From Gnetum montanum (lineage: Eukaryota > Streptophyta > Gnetopsida > Gnetales > Gnetaceae): a DNA stretch of 64,000 nucleotides. The notes under the pieces were generated by a model. It did not search any database, was not told where the DNA came from, and saw nothing but the letters and a program-made list of their open reading frames with translations. This document shows positions 46,631-57,598 of the stretch, piece after piece; within the stretch, counting starts at the first letter, position 1; each line of letters begins with the position of its first letter. The stretch covers positions 674,347 through 738,346 of the forward strand of contig MNCI01037709.1 of assembly GCA_015680685.1 (NCBI GenBank), given 5' to 3'. A program made the position numbers and the translations under genes.

Positions 46631-47430
46631 TGATGAGTGGCAATGTACCCCTACACTCAACCATACGAATACGAGCATTACACACATGATTTGGTCGAAC
46701 TTCGCAAACGAACTAGTTGTGGCATCTAGACAGTTAGCCTTAGGTCGTAGTTCGTTGTCTTCCCACCTGGACTAGTATTAGCTTTGTCACATATGGTTTA
46801 GTCCAGAGTGAGGTGTATGATGTGTTTCTAACCTAATGCTACTCCTGAAGGTAATGGAAGATAATATTAACTAAGTTAAGGGAGAAAGGGTGAGAGAGAA
46901 TCTAAGTTAGCCTAAGTGCGATGAGCATCCATTCCTTGATTATCCGTACACACCTTGGACTTTGTGCACGACTACCATTGGGATTACCAAGCACAGATCT
47001 TAGATACGCTACTGGGTTTCCAAGTAGTCACACTTAAGTGCTCGTAATCAAGTTGTACTCATTTCGCATTTAATAGGAGTTTAATGGTGAGATAGATTAA
47101 CTAGGAAAGCAGTAAATAACAATTAAATAAATAATTAAGCTAAGTGAATGCTACAATGATGAAGTAATCTTGATCTTTATTTCTGGTCATGTGCATGTCC
47201 AAGTACGTCACACTCGAATAAGGATGCCGTACAATTACAATCACCACATTGCAGGCATACACTAGGAGGAAAAGGGTTGAGAGAAAAACAAGAACTAAAA
47301 TCAAAACTCAACTCTAAACTTCAAATGTAAAACTTACTCATGAATAACTAATTCCTCTTATTTATAGATGAGGAGATAGAATACAATATCGCGTACCTGA
47401 TATCACGGTGCACTAAATGGCGACTCATCA
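46631..47430 (-). repeat. 3' LTR of element C
   Basis: 800 bp, TGATGAG to CTCATCA. It is homologous along its length to 54173-55004 but shorter, mainly because one palindrome block is missing beside the TATA box (palindromes 47385-47404, TATA 47359-47366 on the complement). Confidence 0.9.
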
Positions 47431-47450
47431 TACCCCCACAACTGAGTGAA
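47431..47450 (-). other. Polypurine tract of element C
   Basis: In sense direction CTCAGTTGTGGGGGTA directly abuts the 3' LTR. It matches the equivalent positions at 36330-36351 and 13669-13685. Confidence 0.7.
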
Positions 47451-47569
47451 AACTCGTCCTCGAGTTAAAGTGATTACACAGTGGATAGGTATGGGATTCA
47501 CAGTGTGGAATCAAAACAAAATAAAGACACAACACAAGAAATGTGCTACAGCTACAAAATTTGTGAAAC

Positions 47570-50325
47570 TCATGTAGTTTCTAGTGGCGGTGGCTCCTCC
47601 ATAGGTGCTTTCCCCTTGTCTTGTGCTCCAGGTCTTGGGACTTGATGGCACTAAAGTATGGCCTGGAGTTTCTCCTCTTCGGTCTGGGGATCCTATGCCA
47701 TCCATGCTAATGTTCCAATGTTTGATGAAGTCAGCACCTTCCATGGGTAGGGTAGTTCCAGAAACATTTGATTGGCCTTGACATACCAAGCCACAAACAC
47801 CCGACGTTCCTCTTCGTAGGCTCTAGCTTTATCTTTGTATTCTTGGAAATCCACAAGTCATCAAGCCAAATCTATTGTGACACCTTTTTATCCTTGGTAG
47901 CTCGCTTTCACCACCTCAAGTTCAGAATTTTTGATCTCTAATTTTTTCAATAACTTCTTGCATTCTGCAAATTCTGCTTCGTATTTGACATAGGTGGTAG
48001 CTACATGTTTCTCGAGCTCTATTCTCAAGTACCCTGCTATTAACATGGAAAGGTTGGCATATTGTAGGTTTGCCAACTCCATGTATTTTGTCAAATCTTG
48101 AATCTGCAGGTCCTGATTCTTAACTTCCACTTGGTGGGCAAAGGCATATGTGTCCAATATGGCCCACTAGTCAGTGTGTTGAGCAGTGATAGTGTTGATG
48201 TGGGCCTTGGCCATATGGATCTCCTTCTCAAGGATTTGTTTGTACATCCCCACCTAGTCTCGAAAGTGCTCCTTTAGCTTTTCATGCCGTTTAGCCTCAT
48301 TTTGCCACGCGCTGATTTCGATAGCTGACTTTTGGCGAATAACGCATACCTCCTCCATTGAGAGGGTTTGATTCTCCCTGGCTAAACGGCTCATGTCTTG
48401 GTTAACCCAGATGAATTGTTCTTGCAATTGATGGAAGTGTTCCTTGAGAACATTCTTTTGCTTCTCCATAGCGGTCAACCGAAGGTTGTCAGTAACAAGC
48501 TACTTGTTTTCTTCTTGTAAGGCATTGAGTGCTTTGAGATGCGCATGAGTTTGCACTTGTGTTGCAGAGGCATGCCAAACAGCCTTCTCTTTTTCTTCAG
48601 CCACCTTTTTATTCTTTGTTAGTAGCTGGTATGCGGGAAGAAATTGCAAAGGATCCCGCTATGCTACTTGTAGGGCCACAAGATGCTCTTGTAATTTCTA
48701 CACCTCTGCTTCAGCATGCTCGGCCCTCACTTCTATTAAAACCAGCTTTCCTTTCATGGAAATGAGGTCTGACTGAATTTTCGTAACATCCTGAGGGATG
48801 TCAAACAGGGACGTCATTACTTGTCCTGTTTGTAGCAATCGATAAAGTGCATCCTCATGTTCCGTAGGAGTCATTGAGGTTCCGGCCAAAGTTTAAGCAT
48901 CCAATGCTCTTGTGAGATCTTCCGGTGGCACAATAGGTACATTGAACGATTCTTTGATGTGGTCTACGGCCACTTCTGTAGCTCCCACGACATCTTGGTG
49001 TTGCATGACCACCACAATGGCCCCTTCACCAGTTTCTAATTGCAGTTGAAAAGATGTCGTGTTTCCTGAGATCTTTTGTGACAAAGTACTTTTCTCTCCT
49101 CCCGTATGAATAGACACTCCACCCTTTGTATGATCCAAAGAAACTATGGGCTGTATGGCATCATCAATGACGTAGAAGAGATTTGCGTCATCACGACTTC
49201 CCCAACTGACCGTCTCAGTGATAGCCCTGAGGTGGCTCATCGACAGTCTGTAGTCTTGCAGTGTGGCAGCTAATCCTGGCCCGTGCTAGGCCCTACTTCC
49301 TGTTGTTGGCTGGGTCTTGTACTTGGAGGTTGGCTAGGTCTTGCAAGTTGACTTACAATTGGTCCAGCCATTTGTTCTTCTTCTTCTTCTGGTCCTAGCA
49401 TCTCACTAGTAATTTTCCTTGCGGTTGGTGGCTTTAATTGTTCTGCATATGAAGCATTGTAGGCTTTTTAGAGAACGTCATTAGTGTATCCCCGGATACC
49501 CGCACGTTGGCAAAGATTTCTGATAAGACAAGGGAAGGGCAACACCATCTTCTTTGTCTTCCATTCCTCGAACCGCCTTAGGATCTCTGTTAAGTATAGA
49601 TGGGGCAGGTTAGCATTAACCTTCCCAATTAGCACTGCACATCCTCTTGCCGCATACGTTGATATTCTTTTTAAGCCCTTCGTGGGGAAGAGGTGATACA
49701 TTCCAATTTTGAAATAGATCCTCTCTTCCAGTGTCAACTCACTAAATGTCTTATCTTTGCCATATGTCATTTCCAACCAATCCTATTGCACATCGGGGTC
49801 TGAATAGGTGGATAACTAAGTAACTTTGGGTGTTGTATTTGGAAGGTTTAATACTTCTGAAATGGCCTGCGCAGAGAAATCAATTGTCACACCACAAATA
49901 TTGACGATGGTGCCTTGTTCCCTGTTGTGCTAGAATTGGTACGTTTCCCCTAGGTACCAGGCACCGCTTTTGGAGAGGGTAGGCCATAAGGGAGATCCTT
50001 TGAGGTGATCCCTAATAGCCTCAGAAGTGAACTCTACAAAAGATTCAAAGTTTAATTCTACAATCATCACAACGAATGTGGACTTTTTGTGGATGACTTG
50101 AACACAATCTTGGGGCAACATGAGATGTTGTCCCTATTAAGGTGCTGCTGTAGCTCCTCCTTCTGCCCGCCTAGACTATACAGTAGGAGGGTCTTCTTGA
50201 TGAATACTAAACGATTGTTCCTCCTGTTCTGCATGTTTTTCGGTAGGGACTTGTCCTTCACCTATCCTAGGTCGTTTGCTTCCACCTTAAGTAGGACCTT
50301 CCTATTGTCCACATTTCGGGGCCAT
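47570..50325 (-). pseudogene. ORF3 of element C
   Basis: The best-kept copy of the third ORF, about 920 codons counting stops. From 50325 it reads MAPKCG, then a domain with TIDFSAQAISEVLNLPNT, FKIGMYHLFPT and RISTYAARGCAVLIG (50000-49600). A Pro/Gln/Glu-rich linker follows. The C-terminal half is long and charged with heptad-like stretches (48890-47880: LKEHFHQLQEQF, LANLQYANLSMLIAG), probably coiled coil. It ends EEPPPLETT and TGA at 47570. Its place after the usual pol position matches the env-like third ORF of Athila-type elements, but I see no signal peptide or in-frame membrane segment. Function is unknown. About ten stops and at least one frameshift disable it. Confidence 0.75.
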
Positions 50326-50800
50326 CTACAATCACACGGGGCCAAGCACTAGTAAGGTTGTTTTTGAAGTTAAGTTATACCTTACTTCTTGCCTTAATTA
50401 ATTTATTTATTTTATCTTCATGTGATATTGCTTGAAAGATTGTAATAATGAGCCCATTTTACTTAGGTGGTTTCCAATTTTAATTTCCTGGTGTACCTTA
50501 AGGGATTAAATGATTTTTTGGCACAATTATTCTAAATGTTATAGCTAATTACCCTAGATAATGTCCTTTGGGTGATGATAAATTTCAAAAAAGTTAGGTG
50601 CTATTCGGAAGGTGTCCCTCCCCCATGACTAAGCTAAACACTCTAGATTCAAGAAGGTTCAGACGGAATTAAAATTGGAGTACTAGTGAGTGAGATTTAG
50701 GTAGAAAAGCAAGGATGTCACATTCACAAGTCATAGAGAAAAAATTTGAAAAACTCCCCCACGTGAATTATGAAAAATGATGCTAAGTGTTGTGGGGGGT
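50326..50800 (-). other. Leader between internal promoter and ORF3
   Basis: Non-coding, about 475 bp. It contains one AGTCATGGGGGA module (about 50618-50632 on the complement) and a CCACGTGAATTATG string near 50758. It would be the 5' leader of any transcript begun at the internal TATA box. Confidence 0.4.
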
Positions 50801-50804
50801 CACC

Positions 50805-50880
50805 TATTTATAGGTTTATGGGACGCGATATCGCGTATGATACATCACGTACACGATATCATGTACGTGATATCACGGCC
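50805..50880 (-). promoter_or_regulatory. Internal promoter-like block in element C
   Basis: In the minus sense three GATATC palindromes (50872-50824) are followed by TATAAATA (50812-50805). This is the same arrangement and TATA sequence as in the family's LTRs. The sequence around it is not otherwise like an LTR. It lies about 480 bases upstream of the ORF3 start codon, so it could drive a separate ORF3 transcript. Alternatively it is a remnant of an inserted LTR. Confidence 0.55.
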
Positions 50881-52095
50881 TATTGATGTTTAGGCCGAAG
50901 GGAAAATACCGAATTTTGAAGGTTTTTCCTAAAATCAAAAATGCAAATTAGGACATGTGACATATGTTGAAGGGTTCTAGGGTAATTAGATGGTTTGGAA
51001 GGCATGAATAATGATCTGTGGGTTTTATTAATAAGGACCTTGGATGGTAGAGAAAAAGACTATGTGATGGTACATAGGAACGTTGATTTGGAGGGATAAT
51101 AATAATAGCGAAAGAATGTTATTAAAAATAGGTTGAGGGTAAGAAATGGTGGGTGTGAGCTGTGTCATAAGTGAAGATTACAAAAGATTACACAAGTGGG
51201 TCCTCCCCAAAGCAGGTTTCAACCTATAATGCCCTTGTGTAACCATACTTAAAAGTGTTCATGGGTACTAGAAGGGTTAAATGTAATCCACACTGATTCC
51301 ACAAAACACACACATGTAAATATCACCGGAATAAGGTAAGAATTCTATGTTACACACGACATGAGCTACAATTACATGAACAGTGAAATGAGACGAACTA
51401 TAGAAGGGATTGTAGAGATTGGGACATGAGGTAACTGACCCAGGGCATAATGAATTCTACATGTAAAGCATGATTAACGTGTCATTAACCCATCTTTCCA
51501 AGATCAGGACCAAGTTCATTCCTCTAATCAGTGACATCACATTGTTTCATCCCATGATGAGAAACTATGAGAGTACCATAACAACAAGGTGTACGATCAC
51601 TTGGCATTTTGTTCAAGGGAGGAGTGACTTTTGTTTTGTAGCACTTCATTCTTTTCTTCCTTTTTTTTTTGAATACTAAATCCAGAGAAGCCACCAACCT
51701 TCAAGCATGGGTGCATGTCTTTCTAGTGGGACCCCCTAAAACAACATTGGATTTTTTGAGTGCCTTTTGATGACTCTTACTCCCATTTTGCATTAGATCT
51801 ACAAGGATCTTAGTATAACCACGNTCAACCATTTAGTTATGGGGGGTATTCCCCATTCTAGTAACAAGAAGAATTAATAACCACTTTTTATTTTCTTTAA
51901 TTTTACAACTTTTTGTTTTCCAGTTTTTCAATTTTCAATTTCTTTTTTTCTTGTTTTGTCTTTTTATCTTTTTACGCTTTTGTAAGTAATCTCATCCATG
52001 AATAAAACACTCATGTGGACCATTAGTTGAGGTGTGTTCTATGTTATCGAGTCTTGAGTGATNATGGGGAATACCCCCCATAACTAAATGGTTGA
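50881..52095. other. Non-coding spacer of element C, misjoined segment inside
   Basis: The stretch shares GGGTCCTCCCCAAAGCAGG with element B. Bases 51825-52062 lie between two single N. Their first 32 bases are the exact reverse complement of the 32 bases after the second N (52064-52095), which points to a contig placed backwards. A T-rich tract (51880-51990) belongs to the family's post-pol spacer. Confidence 0.7.
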
Positions 52096-54029
52096 GGATG
52101 GCAAGGATTAATAGTTGAAAGATGAGGATTCTTGCATGTTAGAAACATTGAAACTTGGTCATAACTACCCCATTGGGGTTCACACACTTGATTGTAGTAG
52201 GCGTAGTGGGGCAATTTATAAGATGTGATTTTCGGATAAAGAGTTGACCCACTATGTAAATTGGGACCGTAAGATGGTATGCAAGGATCAGGACGTCGTT
52301 CTCCATGGCTACGTTCATTGGGCCGTATGGTTGTTGGAGTGTTAGTTGGTGGCCCTGATGAAGTAACATGAGGCGTTGTGTTTGAAGATAAGGGTGCACC
52401 ATAGTGTTGGACTTGTGCTAAGTTGGACAATGCAGTGGGCTTGGAATTGTGTTGTCCCTTCTTATGATCATGTTTAAAGAATGAACACTTTGGATGTTGA
52501 GGAGGCCTCTCACTGCTATTGGTAGTAGTAGCACAAGTAATGTTCAGAGGTTGTTGTGGTGCAGACACTTTAGGAACAATTGGTGGCAATGTAGAAGGAG
52601 GGAAAGGATGAGAACGTTGAAATTGAGGAGAAGTGTAAGGTACATAAGGTGGTGGTTGTGGTGAAGGCATGGGTTGATAGTATTGAGGAGAATGATACTG
52701 CGACGAGATAGAGTATCTTGGCCCAGTTGGAGAAATAGGGTGTTGGACTAGATAAGCATTTGGATTCGGATGATATGAAGGGTGTCTCCAGTTTAGGGGT
52801 GGCTTCCCCCATGACTGGGATTTTTGCCACTATGATTGAACACAGTATCTCTATACGAACTTGGGATGTAACGTGCTTCCCCAATGCTCATATAAATGTA
52901 ACAAGATTAGGAATTGGCCCTTAGGGTGATCGTACAGGCAAATGTTACATTCATACGTGTGATTGGCAGTTGAGCTCTTATTTTCCTTATCCCTTCTTTC
53001 CGATTGTCTACTGATACTTTGTCCTGCTTCTCAGGTTGTCAAAACTCTACCTTCAATGATATCGATATATTCTCCACACTTTTTATGCATCCATTCTAGC
53101 CTCCGACTGATCTTTGCCTCAATTTTGTTGAATGATTTTTGTACTGGCAAAGATGGTTCTTCCTCCTTGAGATAGGTTGATTTCTCCTTTTTGTAATTAT
53201 GGACCTCTATATAGTTGAGATTTTGGTCTCATTGATGTTTTTCAACACTCTCCCATCTAGCCATTTCTCCTTCTTCTTTTGCTACCCGCTTAATAAGCTC
53301 TTGGACTTGATGGGTTTGTAGTTGATATAGTTGACCTTGGGCATACATTCCTAAGGTCTCTCTTGTTTCATCATGAAGCCCATCAATGATATGGTACATT
53401 AGCCTTTCCTCAGAAAAATTATGGCCTGGACAGTTGTTTAATAGTGCATAATATCTTTCCAAGGCCATGTTCAAGGGTTCATGTTGTGCTTGTTTCCACC
53501 CTTGGATTTTTTTCCTCAAGGCTGACACTCTTGCATAGGTTTGATATCTTTTGTTAAAGAGTTCTACCATTGTTGGCCAACGCCATATTGAGTTTGGTTT
53601 TAATGATCTATCCCATACTTTTGCTTGGCCAACGAGTGTCATAGGAAAGAGCTTGAGGTTATTCCAACTGTTATCAATGTTGTTCCATGTGTAGGCATCG
53701 TAGAAGGCTTGTAAATGTTGATGCGGATCTAAGTTGTAGCCTCCTAAAAAATTGGAAAAGTTGTTTAAATCGAGCCTGGGTAGTCGGCTCTCTTTACAAT
53801 GCCTAACGGCCTCTTGTATTTGCGTTAGGCTTGTAGTAGCCAATAGGGGTTTATCGTCATTGAGTAAGTTATGCATTTGTGTGTTGGGATGACGTTGCTT
53901 TTGTTTATGTTTATAAGAAGCCCCCACCTTAGGTTGCATACTCCAATATTCATTGTCATATAGTTCATTGGTTCTCTAATGAACTTCCTCACTAGATGTG
54001 GCATTATTATAGTCTTGTAGGAGAGCCAT
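52096..54029 (-). pseudogene. Gag of element C
   Basis: It starts at 54029 (MALLQDYNN). The retrotransposon gag core is open at 53939-53229 (236 codons): RLDLNNFSNFLGGYNLDPHQ, FYDAYTWNNIDNSWNNLKLF, FNKRYQTYARVSALRKKIQ, HIIDGLHDETRETLGMYAQ and LIKRVAKEEGEM. Further on a knuckle CNICLYDHPKGQ (about 52945-52910) has lost its last Cys. A proline-rich tail follows, open at 52670-52100. Stops separate the blocks (for example after SSEEVH). It is the longest surviving gag core in the window. Confidence 0.85.
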
Positions 54030-54153
54030 GGTTGTGAAATTGTGTGTGAATTTATGTGTGACTTTTTATAATTGTTTTTTTCTGTAAAAGATATAGCGTT
54101 AAGTCCGATACAACAACCTTGTATGATATAACTAATCTAGATAACTTGCACCA

Positions 54154-54171
54154 TCCCTGGCAACGGTGCCA
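54154..54171 (-). other. Primer-binding site of element C
   Basis: In sense direction TGGCACCGTTGCCAGGGA, 16 of 18 matches to the tRNA-Asp complement, both differences G to A. It is the best-conserved such site in the window. Confidence 0.9.
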
Positions 54172-54172
54172 A

Positions 54173-55004
54173 TGATGAGTGGCGAGGTACCCCTACACTC
54201 AACCATATGAATACGAGTGTTACACATGCGATCTGGTCGAACTCCGTAGACGGACTAGTTGTGGCATCTAGATAGTTAGCCTTAGGTTGTAGTTCGCTAT
54301 CTTCCCACCTGGACTAGTATTAGCTTTGTCATGTATGGTTTAGTCCAGAGTGAGGTGTATGATGTGTTTCTAACCTAATGCTACTCCTAAAGGTAATGGA
54401 AGATAATATTAACTAAGCTAAGGGAGAAAGGGTGAGAGAGAATCTAAGCTAGCCTAAGTGCGATGAGCATCCGTTCCTTGATTATCCATTCACACTTGGA
54501 CTTTGTGCACGACTACCACTGGGCTGACCAAGCGCAGATCCTAGGTACGCTATTGGGTTTCCAAGTAGTCACACTTAAGTGCTCGTAATCAAGTCGTACT
54601 CATTTCGCATTTAATAGGAGTTTAAGGGTGAGAGAGATTAACTAGGAAAGTAGTAAATAACAATTAAATAAATAATTAAGCTAAGTGAATGTTGCAATGA
54701 TGAAGTAATCTCGATCTTTATTTTCGGTCATGTGCATGTCCAAGTACGTCACACTCGAATAAGGATGTTGTGCAATTACAATCAGCACACTGCAGGCATA
54801 CACTGGGAGGAAAAGGGTTGAGAGAAAAATAAGAACTAAAATCAAAACTCAACTCTAAACTTCTAATGTAAAACTTACTCACTAATAACTAACTCCTCTT
54901 ATTTATAGATGAGAAGATAGACGACGATATCGCGTACACGATATCGCGGCGAGGCTACGATATCGCGTATGCGATATCGTGGTGCACTAAATGGCGACTC
55001 ATTA
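54173..55004 (-). repeat. 5' LTR of element C
   Basis: 832 bp. Two nearly perfect 22-bp palindromes (54925-54946 and 54958-54979) lie upstream of TATAAATA (54907-54900) in the sense direction. The outer end reads TAATGAG in that sense, instead of TGATGAG, a single transition. Confidence 0.9.
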
Positions 55005-55009
55005 GATGT

Positions 55010-55365
55010 CATCAAACCCTATAGCAAAATCTTCAACATTTTCCTATAGTCTTAAAGATAAAAAGAATATTCTAAATAATAGGATTATTTATAAAATCTC
55101 TTTCATTTTTGGTAAATGTTATATTGGTGAAATTGATAAAGCTTTCTCTATTAGATTAAAAAAGAACTTGAAAGACATACAATATAATAGATCTTCAAGA
55201 TCACATCCCATAGAACACAGAGAAAATGATAACTTATTTTGAAATCATAAGTGGTTAATAAATAATAGTGAAGTTATTTATGTAATGGATAACTTTATAG
55301 ATAGAAAAATTAGAGAAGCTCTTAAAATGATAATTTATTCTAATAATGTTAATTGAGATCAACAC
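55010..55365 (+). pseudogene. Penelope-like element, GIY-YIG endonuclease part
   Basis: It continues the frame broken at 46630. IIYKISFIFGKCYIGE carries the GIY and YIG halves of the endonuclease motif. FSIRLKKNLKDI supplies the conserved Arg, and SHPIEHREND matches the HxxEH-type block that holds the metal-binding Glu. After a stop come VIYVMDNFIDRKIREALKMI and NNVN. This order is that of the endonuclease domain ending Penelope-like retroelements, used for target nicking. Loss of the domain's cysteines and a few stops show it is dead. Confidence 0.8.
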
Positions 55366-56960
55366 TATTGTGGTACCCACTTTGGCTTTTTCTACATAAG
55401 TTAGAGTTCTAGGTTTACTCCATGGCCTTTTAGTTCAAAGTCATCTTTAGCAATCTAGATTTGATATTCTATGTCACTAGCCATGTTGTTTTTGGTTTTT
55501 CTTTAGCAATCATAACAAAATTTGACATCTCACATCATTTGTAACATCATTTTGGGATGCTTATTTTTAGCCTTCAATTTTGATGTCTTATGTCATCTCT
55601 TGTGTTAATTCTAATATACAACGTTATTTTTCTCTGCGATTCCCAATGTTAATTATTCTTTTGATATCTAATGTCATCTTTCATGTTAGCTACATTTTCA
55701 ACGTCTATTACAATCACACATTATTTCTCATATCTATAACTTTTCAGAAGATTCTATAAATCCCAATGCATTGTTTCTTCATTATCTACAGGACATTTAT
55801 TGCCTATAAATAGTAGGATACACCCTAAATGAAAAGAGGTTAACTTTTGGATTTGGCACTTGGAACATTTTGCATTTGGAGAAATTTACAAAAATAGCTT
55901 CTTTATAAACTAGTAATTCTTCAAGCAACAATCAAAAATCTCTATGTGCTTCTTAACTTCTTAGAGTTTCTCTAATTTTCCCTTTGTTCATTCTACTAAT
56001 ATATTGTATTCCTTTGTGTTGTCCTCTTGGCACATGAAGAATCCTCTTGAATGTAGATCAACACATAGATATGATTCAATTCCTTGTCCATCCTATCTAT
56101 AATAGTTTTGTTGTATCTACAATCAGTCACACACATTCATTCCTAGTCCTTGGTTCCATCTCACATAATTGTTACTACATCCTCCTAGGTTTTTTTCTTA
56201 GATATTTTATTTTTTTTATTACTATTTTTCAAATGATAGCTTTCAACAAATTAGCCTCTGCTTGATTTTTCATTTCTACCATTCTTTAGTCACATATGTT
56301 TTATTATTTCTCAGATCTAATTTTACAATTTTTTTTTATTTTTTTCACATTACATTACACATGCATCTTCTTTTATTTGTTTCATTCCATTAGGTATTTC
56401 ATGCATTGCTATTTGTTTTGTATTTGCTAGTATTTGGCAAAAACATTGTCTCAAATCTTTGGATTTTCTAATGATTTGTAAGTTCTTTTTCAATTTGGAA
56501 AATTTATTTCTTTAGACAATTTGATGGTCACAAAATTGTTCAACTCAATTTGATATTAGGTTATGTCGAATCTTGAATTATGACAATTCTTATTGTAACA
56601 ACTATTTTACTAGCTTAGTGAGGTGGCCTGTTTTAACAAAAAAATTAAGCAATCTACAATTTTTTTGTAAAATACTACTTAATTTAATATTTCCTCTCTT
56701 TAATTTTTTTTTAATTTTTAAATGATTTTTGGTATGTTCTATACTTATTTATACTTGTCTTATAGGTTAGAAGTTGATAGTTAAATTATGATGACTATTT
56801 CATTATACTTTTGGTTTCTTTTTCCTTCTTGAATCTTCTATATCTTTTAACTAATTATTTTGAATTACTTTTATTTATTTATTTTTAAAATTTTTGAGTA
56901 CTAATTATACTTTTCCTAAAAAGAACATTCCCATGTATCCACTAAACTACCCTAGTATCC
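55366..56960. other. AT-rich stretch without a recognisable gene
   Basis: Only short frames. Repeated phrases on ATGTC and CATC-TTT (about 55540-55720) give a loose internal repetition. Nothing else was supported. Confidence 0.45.
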
Positions 56961-56975
56961 CATACCTTTCATATG

Positions 56976-57128
56976 GGGAGTGTTGGAACCTGAAATAAGT
57001 GAAACATAGGTACACACCCAAAGATATATAGTCTAATTAGAACGTTATATAACTCAACATTGCCCACCTAAATTAAACCCATGACTTGAAGCTTCCAAAT
57101 CAAGTGTCTTACCACTAGGCTAACACCT
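56976..57128 (-). mobile_element. Complete tRNA-derived SINE
   Basis: A 153-bp insertion flanked by the perfect 15-bp duplication CATACCTTTCATATG (56961-56975 and 57129-57143). On the minus strand it starts AGGTGTTAGCCTAGTGG with a consensus A box (TAGCCTAGTGG). A decayed B box (GGGTTTAATTT) follows about 42 bases after the A box start, with tRNA-like sequence between them. A non-tRNA body with GATTAGACTATATATCTT-like sequence follows. It ends CACTCCCC without a poly(A) tail. SINEs are transcribed by RNA polymerase III and moved by another element's RT. Partial relatives lie at 3751-3872 and 3950-4026. Confidence 0.8.
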
Positions 57129-57143
57129 CATACCTTTCATATG

Positions 57144-57598
57144 ATTCTATTCTTGCTACTTTTACCCCACAATTAGCTATTTCATTATATACCTTGATTT
57201 TTTATAAAAAAATTACCTTTCTTTCATTCTTTTCTATTTCTTTTTTCTTATAATTAGTTATTTTTATTGAAGTTGTTATGTCTTTAATTTTTTTTCTCTT
57301 TTTTCTACAACTACCTTTTCTTTCTAAAACTAACCATTATTGACTATATTTCAACTAGATATTAATTTTAATACTATTTATTTTCTTTCTTTTATCTTCA
57401 ACGATATAGAAATCACTTGTAGATGATAATTAATCTAATAGGATTTCAAATGTTGCAAGTATAAATGATACAAAGAAATCTATTGTTATTATCACTTTAC
57501 TAATGACTCTCTTCCATGTGGCTCGTATTTACACATTATAAGCCATACAAATTGCAGCTCAACCAAAATGGGGTCCAAGCTCCAGGATGCTCTTACAT
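57144..57598. other. AT-rich stretch without a recognisable gene
   Basis: Short sequence between the SINE and element D. Nothing was supported. Confidence 0.5.

Larger units (their letters stand above)
46631..55004 (-). mobile_element. Gypsy element C, complete but without pol
   Basis: Both LTRs are present and GATGT flanks the element (46626-46630 and 55005-55009). In minus sense it has 5' LTR, primer-binding site, gag (54029 to about 52100), a non-coding stretch, an internal TATA box with palindromes (about 50876-50805), ORF3 (50325-47570), purine tract and 3' LTR. No protease, RT, RNase H or integrase can be found. At 8374 bp it is a large non-autonomous element. Two single-N joins (51824, 52063) bound a segment that seems inverted in the assembly. 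Confidence 0.9.

Noticed and set aside
47511-47570. Hydrophobic tail (FVAVAHFLCCVFILF) as an env-like membrane anchor of ORF3
   Set aside because: The tail is in a different frame. The ORF3 frame ends at 47570 with EEPPPLETT, the same ending as in the other copies.
53047-53065. GATATCGATAT near 53055 as another LTR promoter palindrome
   Set aside because: It lies within the gag coding frame of element C, with no TATA box or array beside it.
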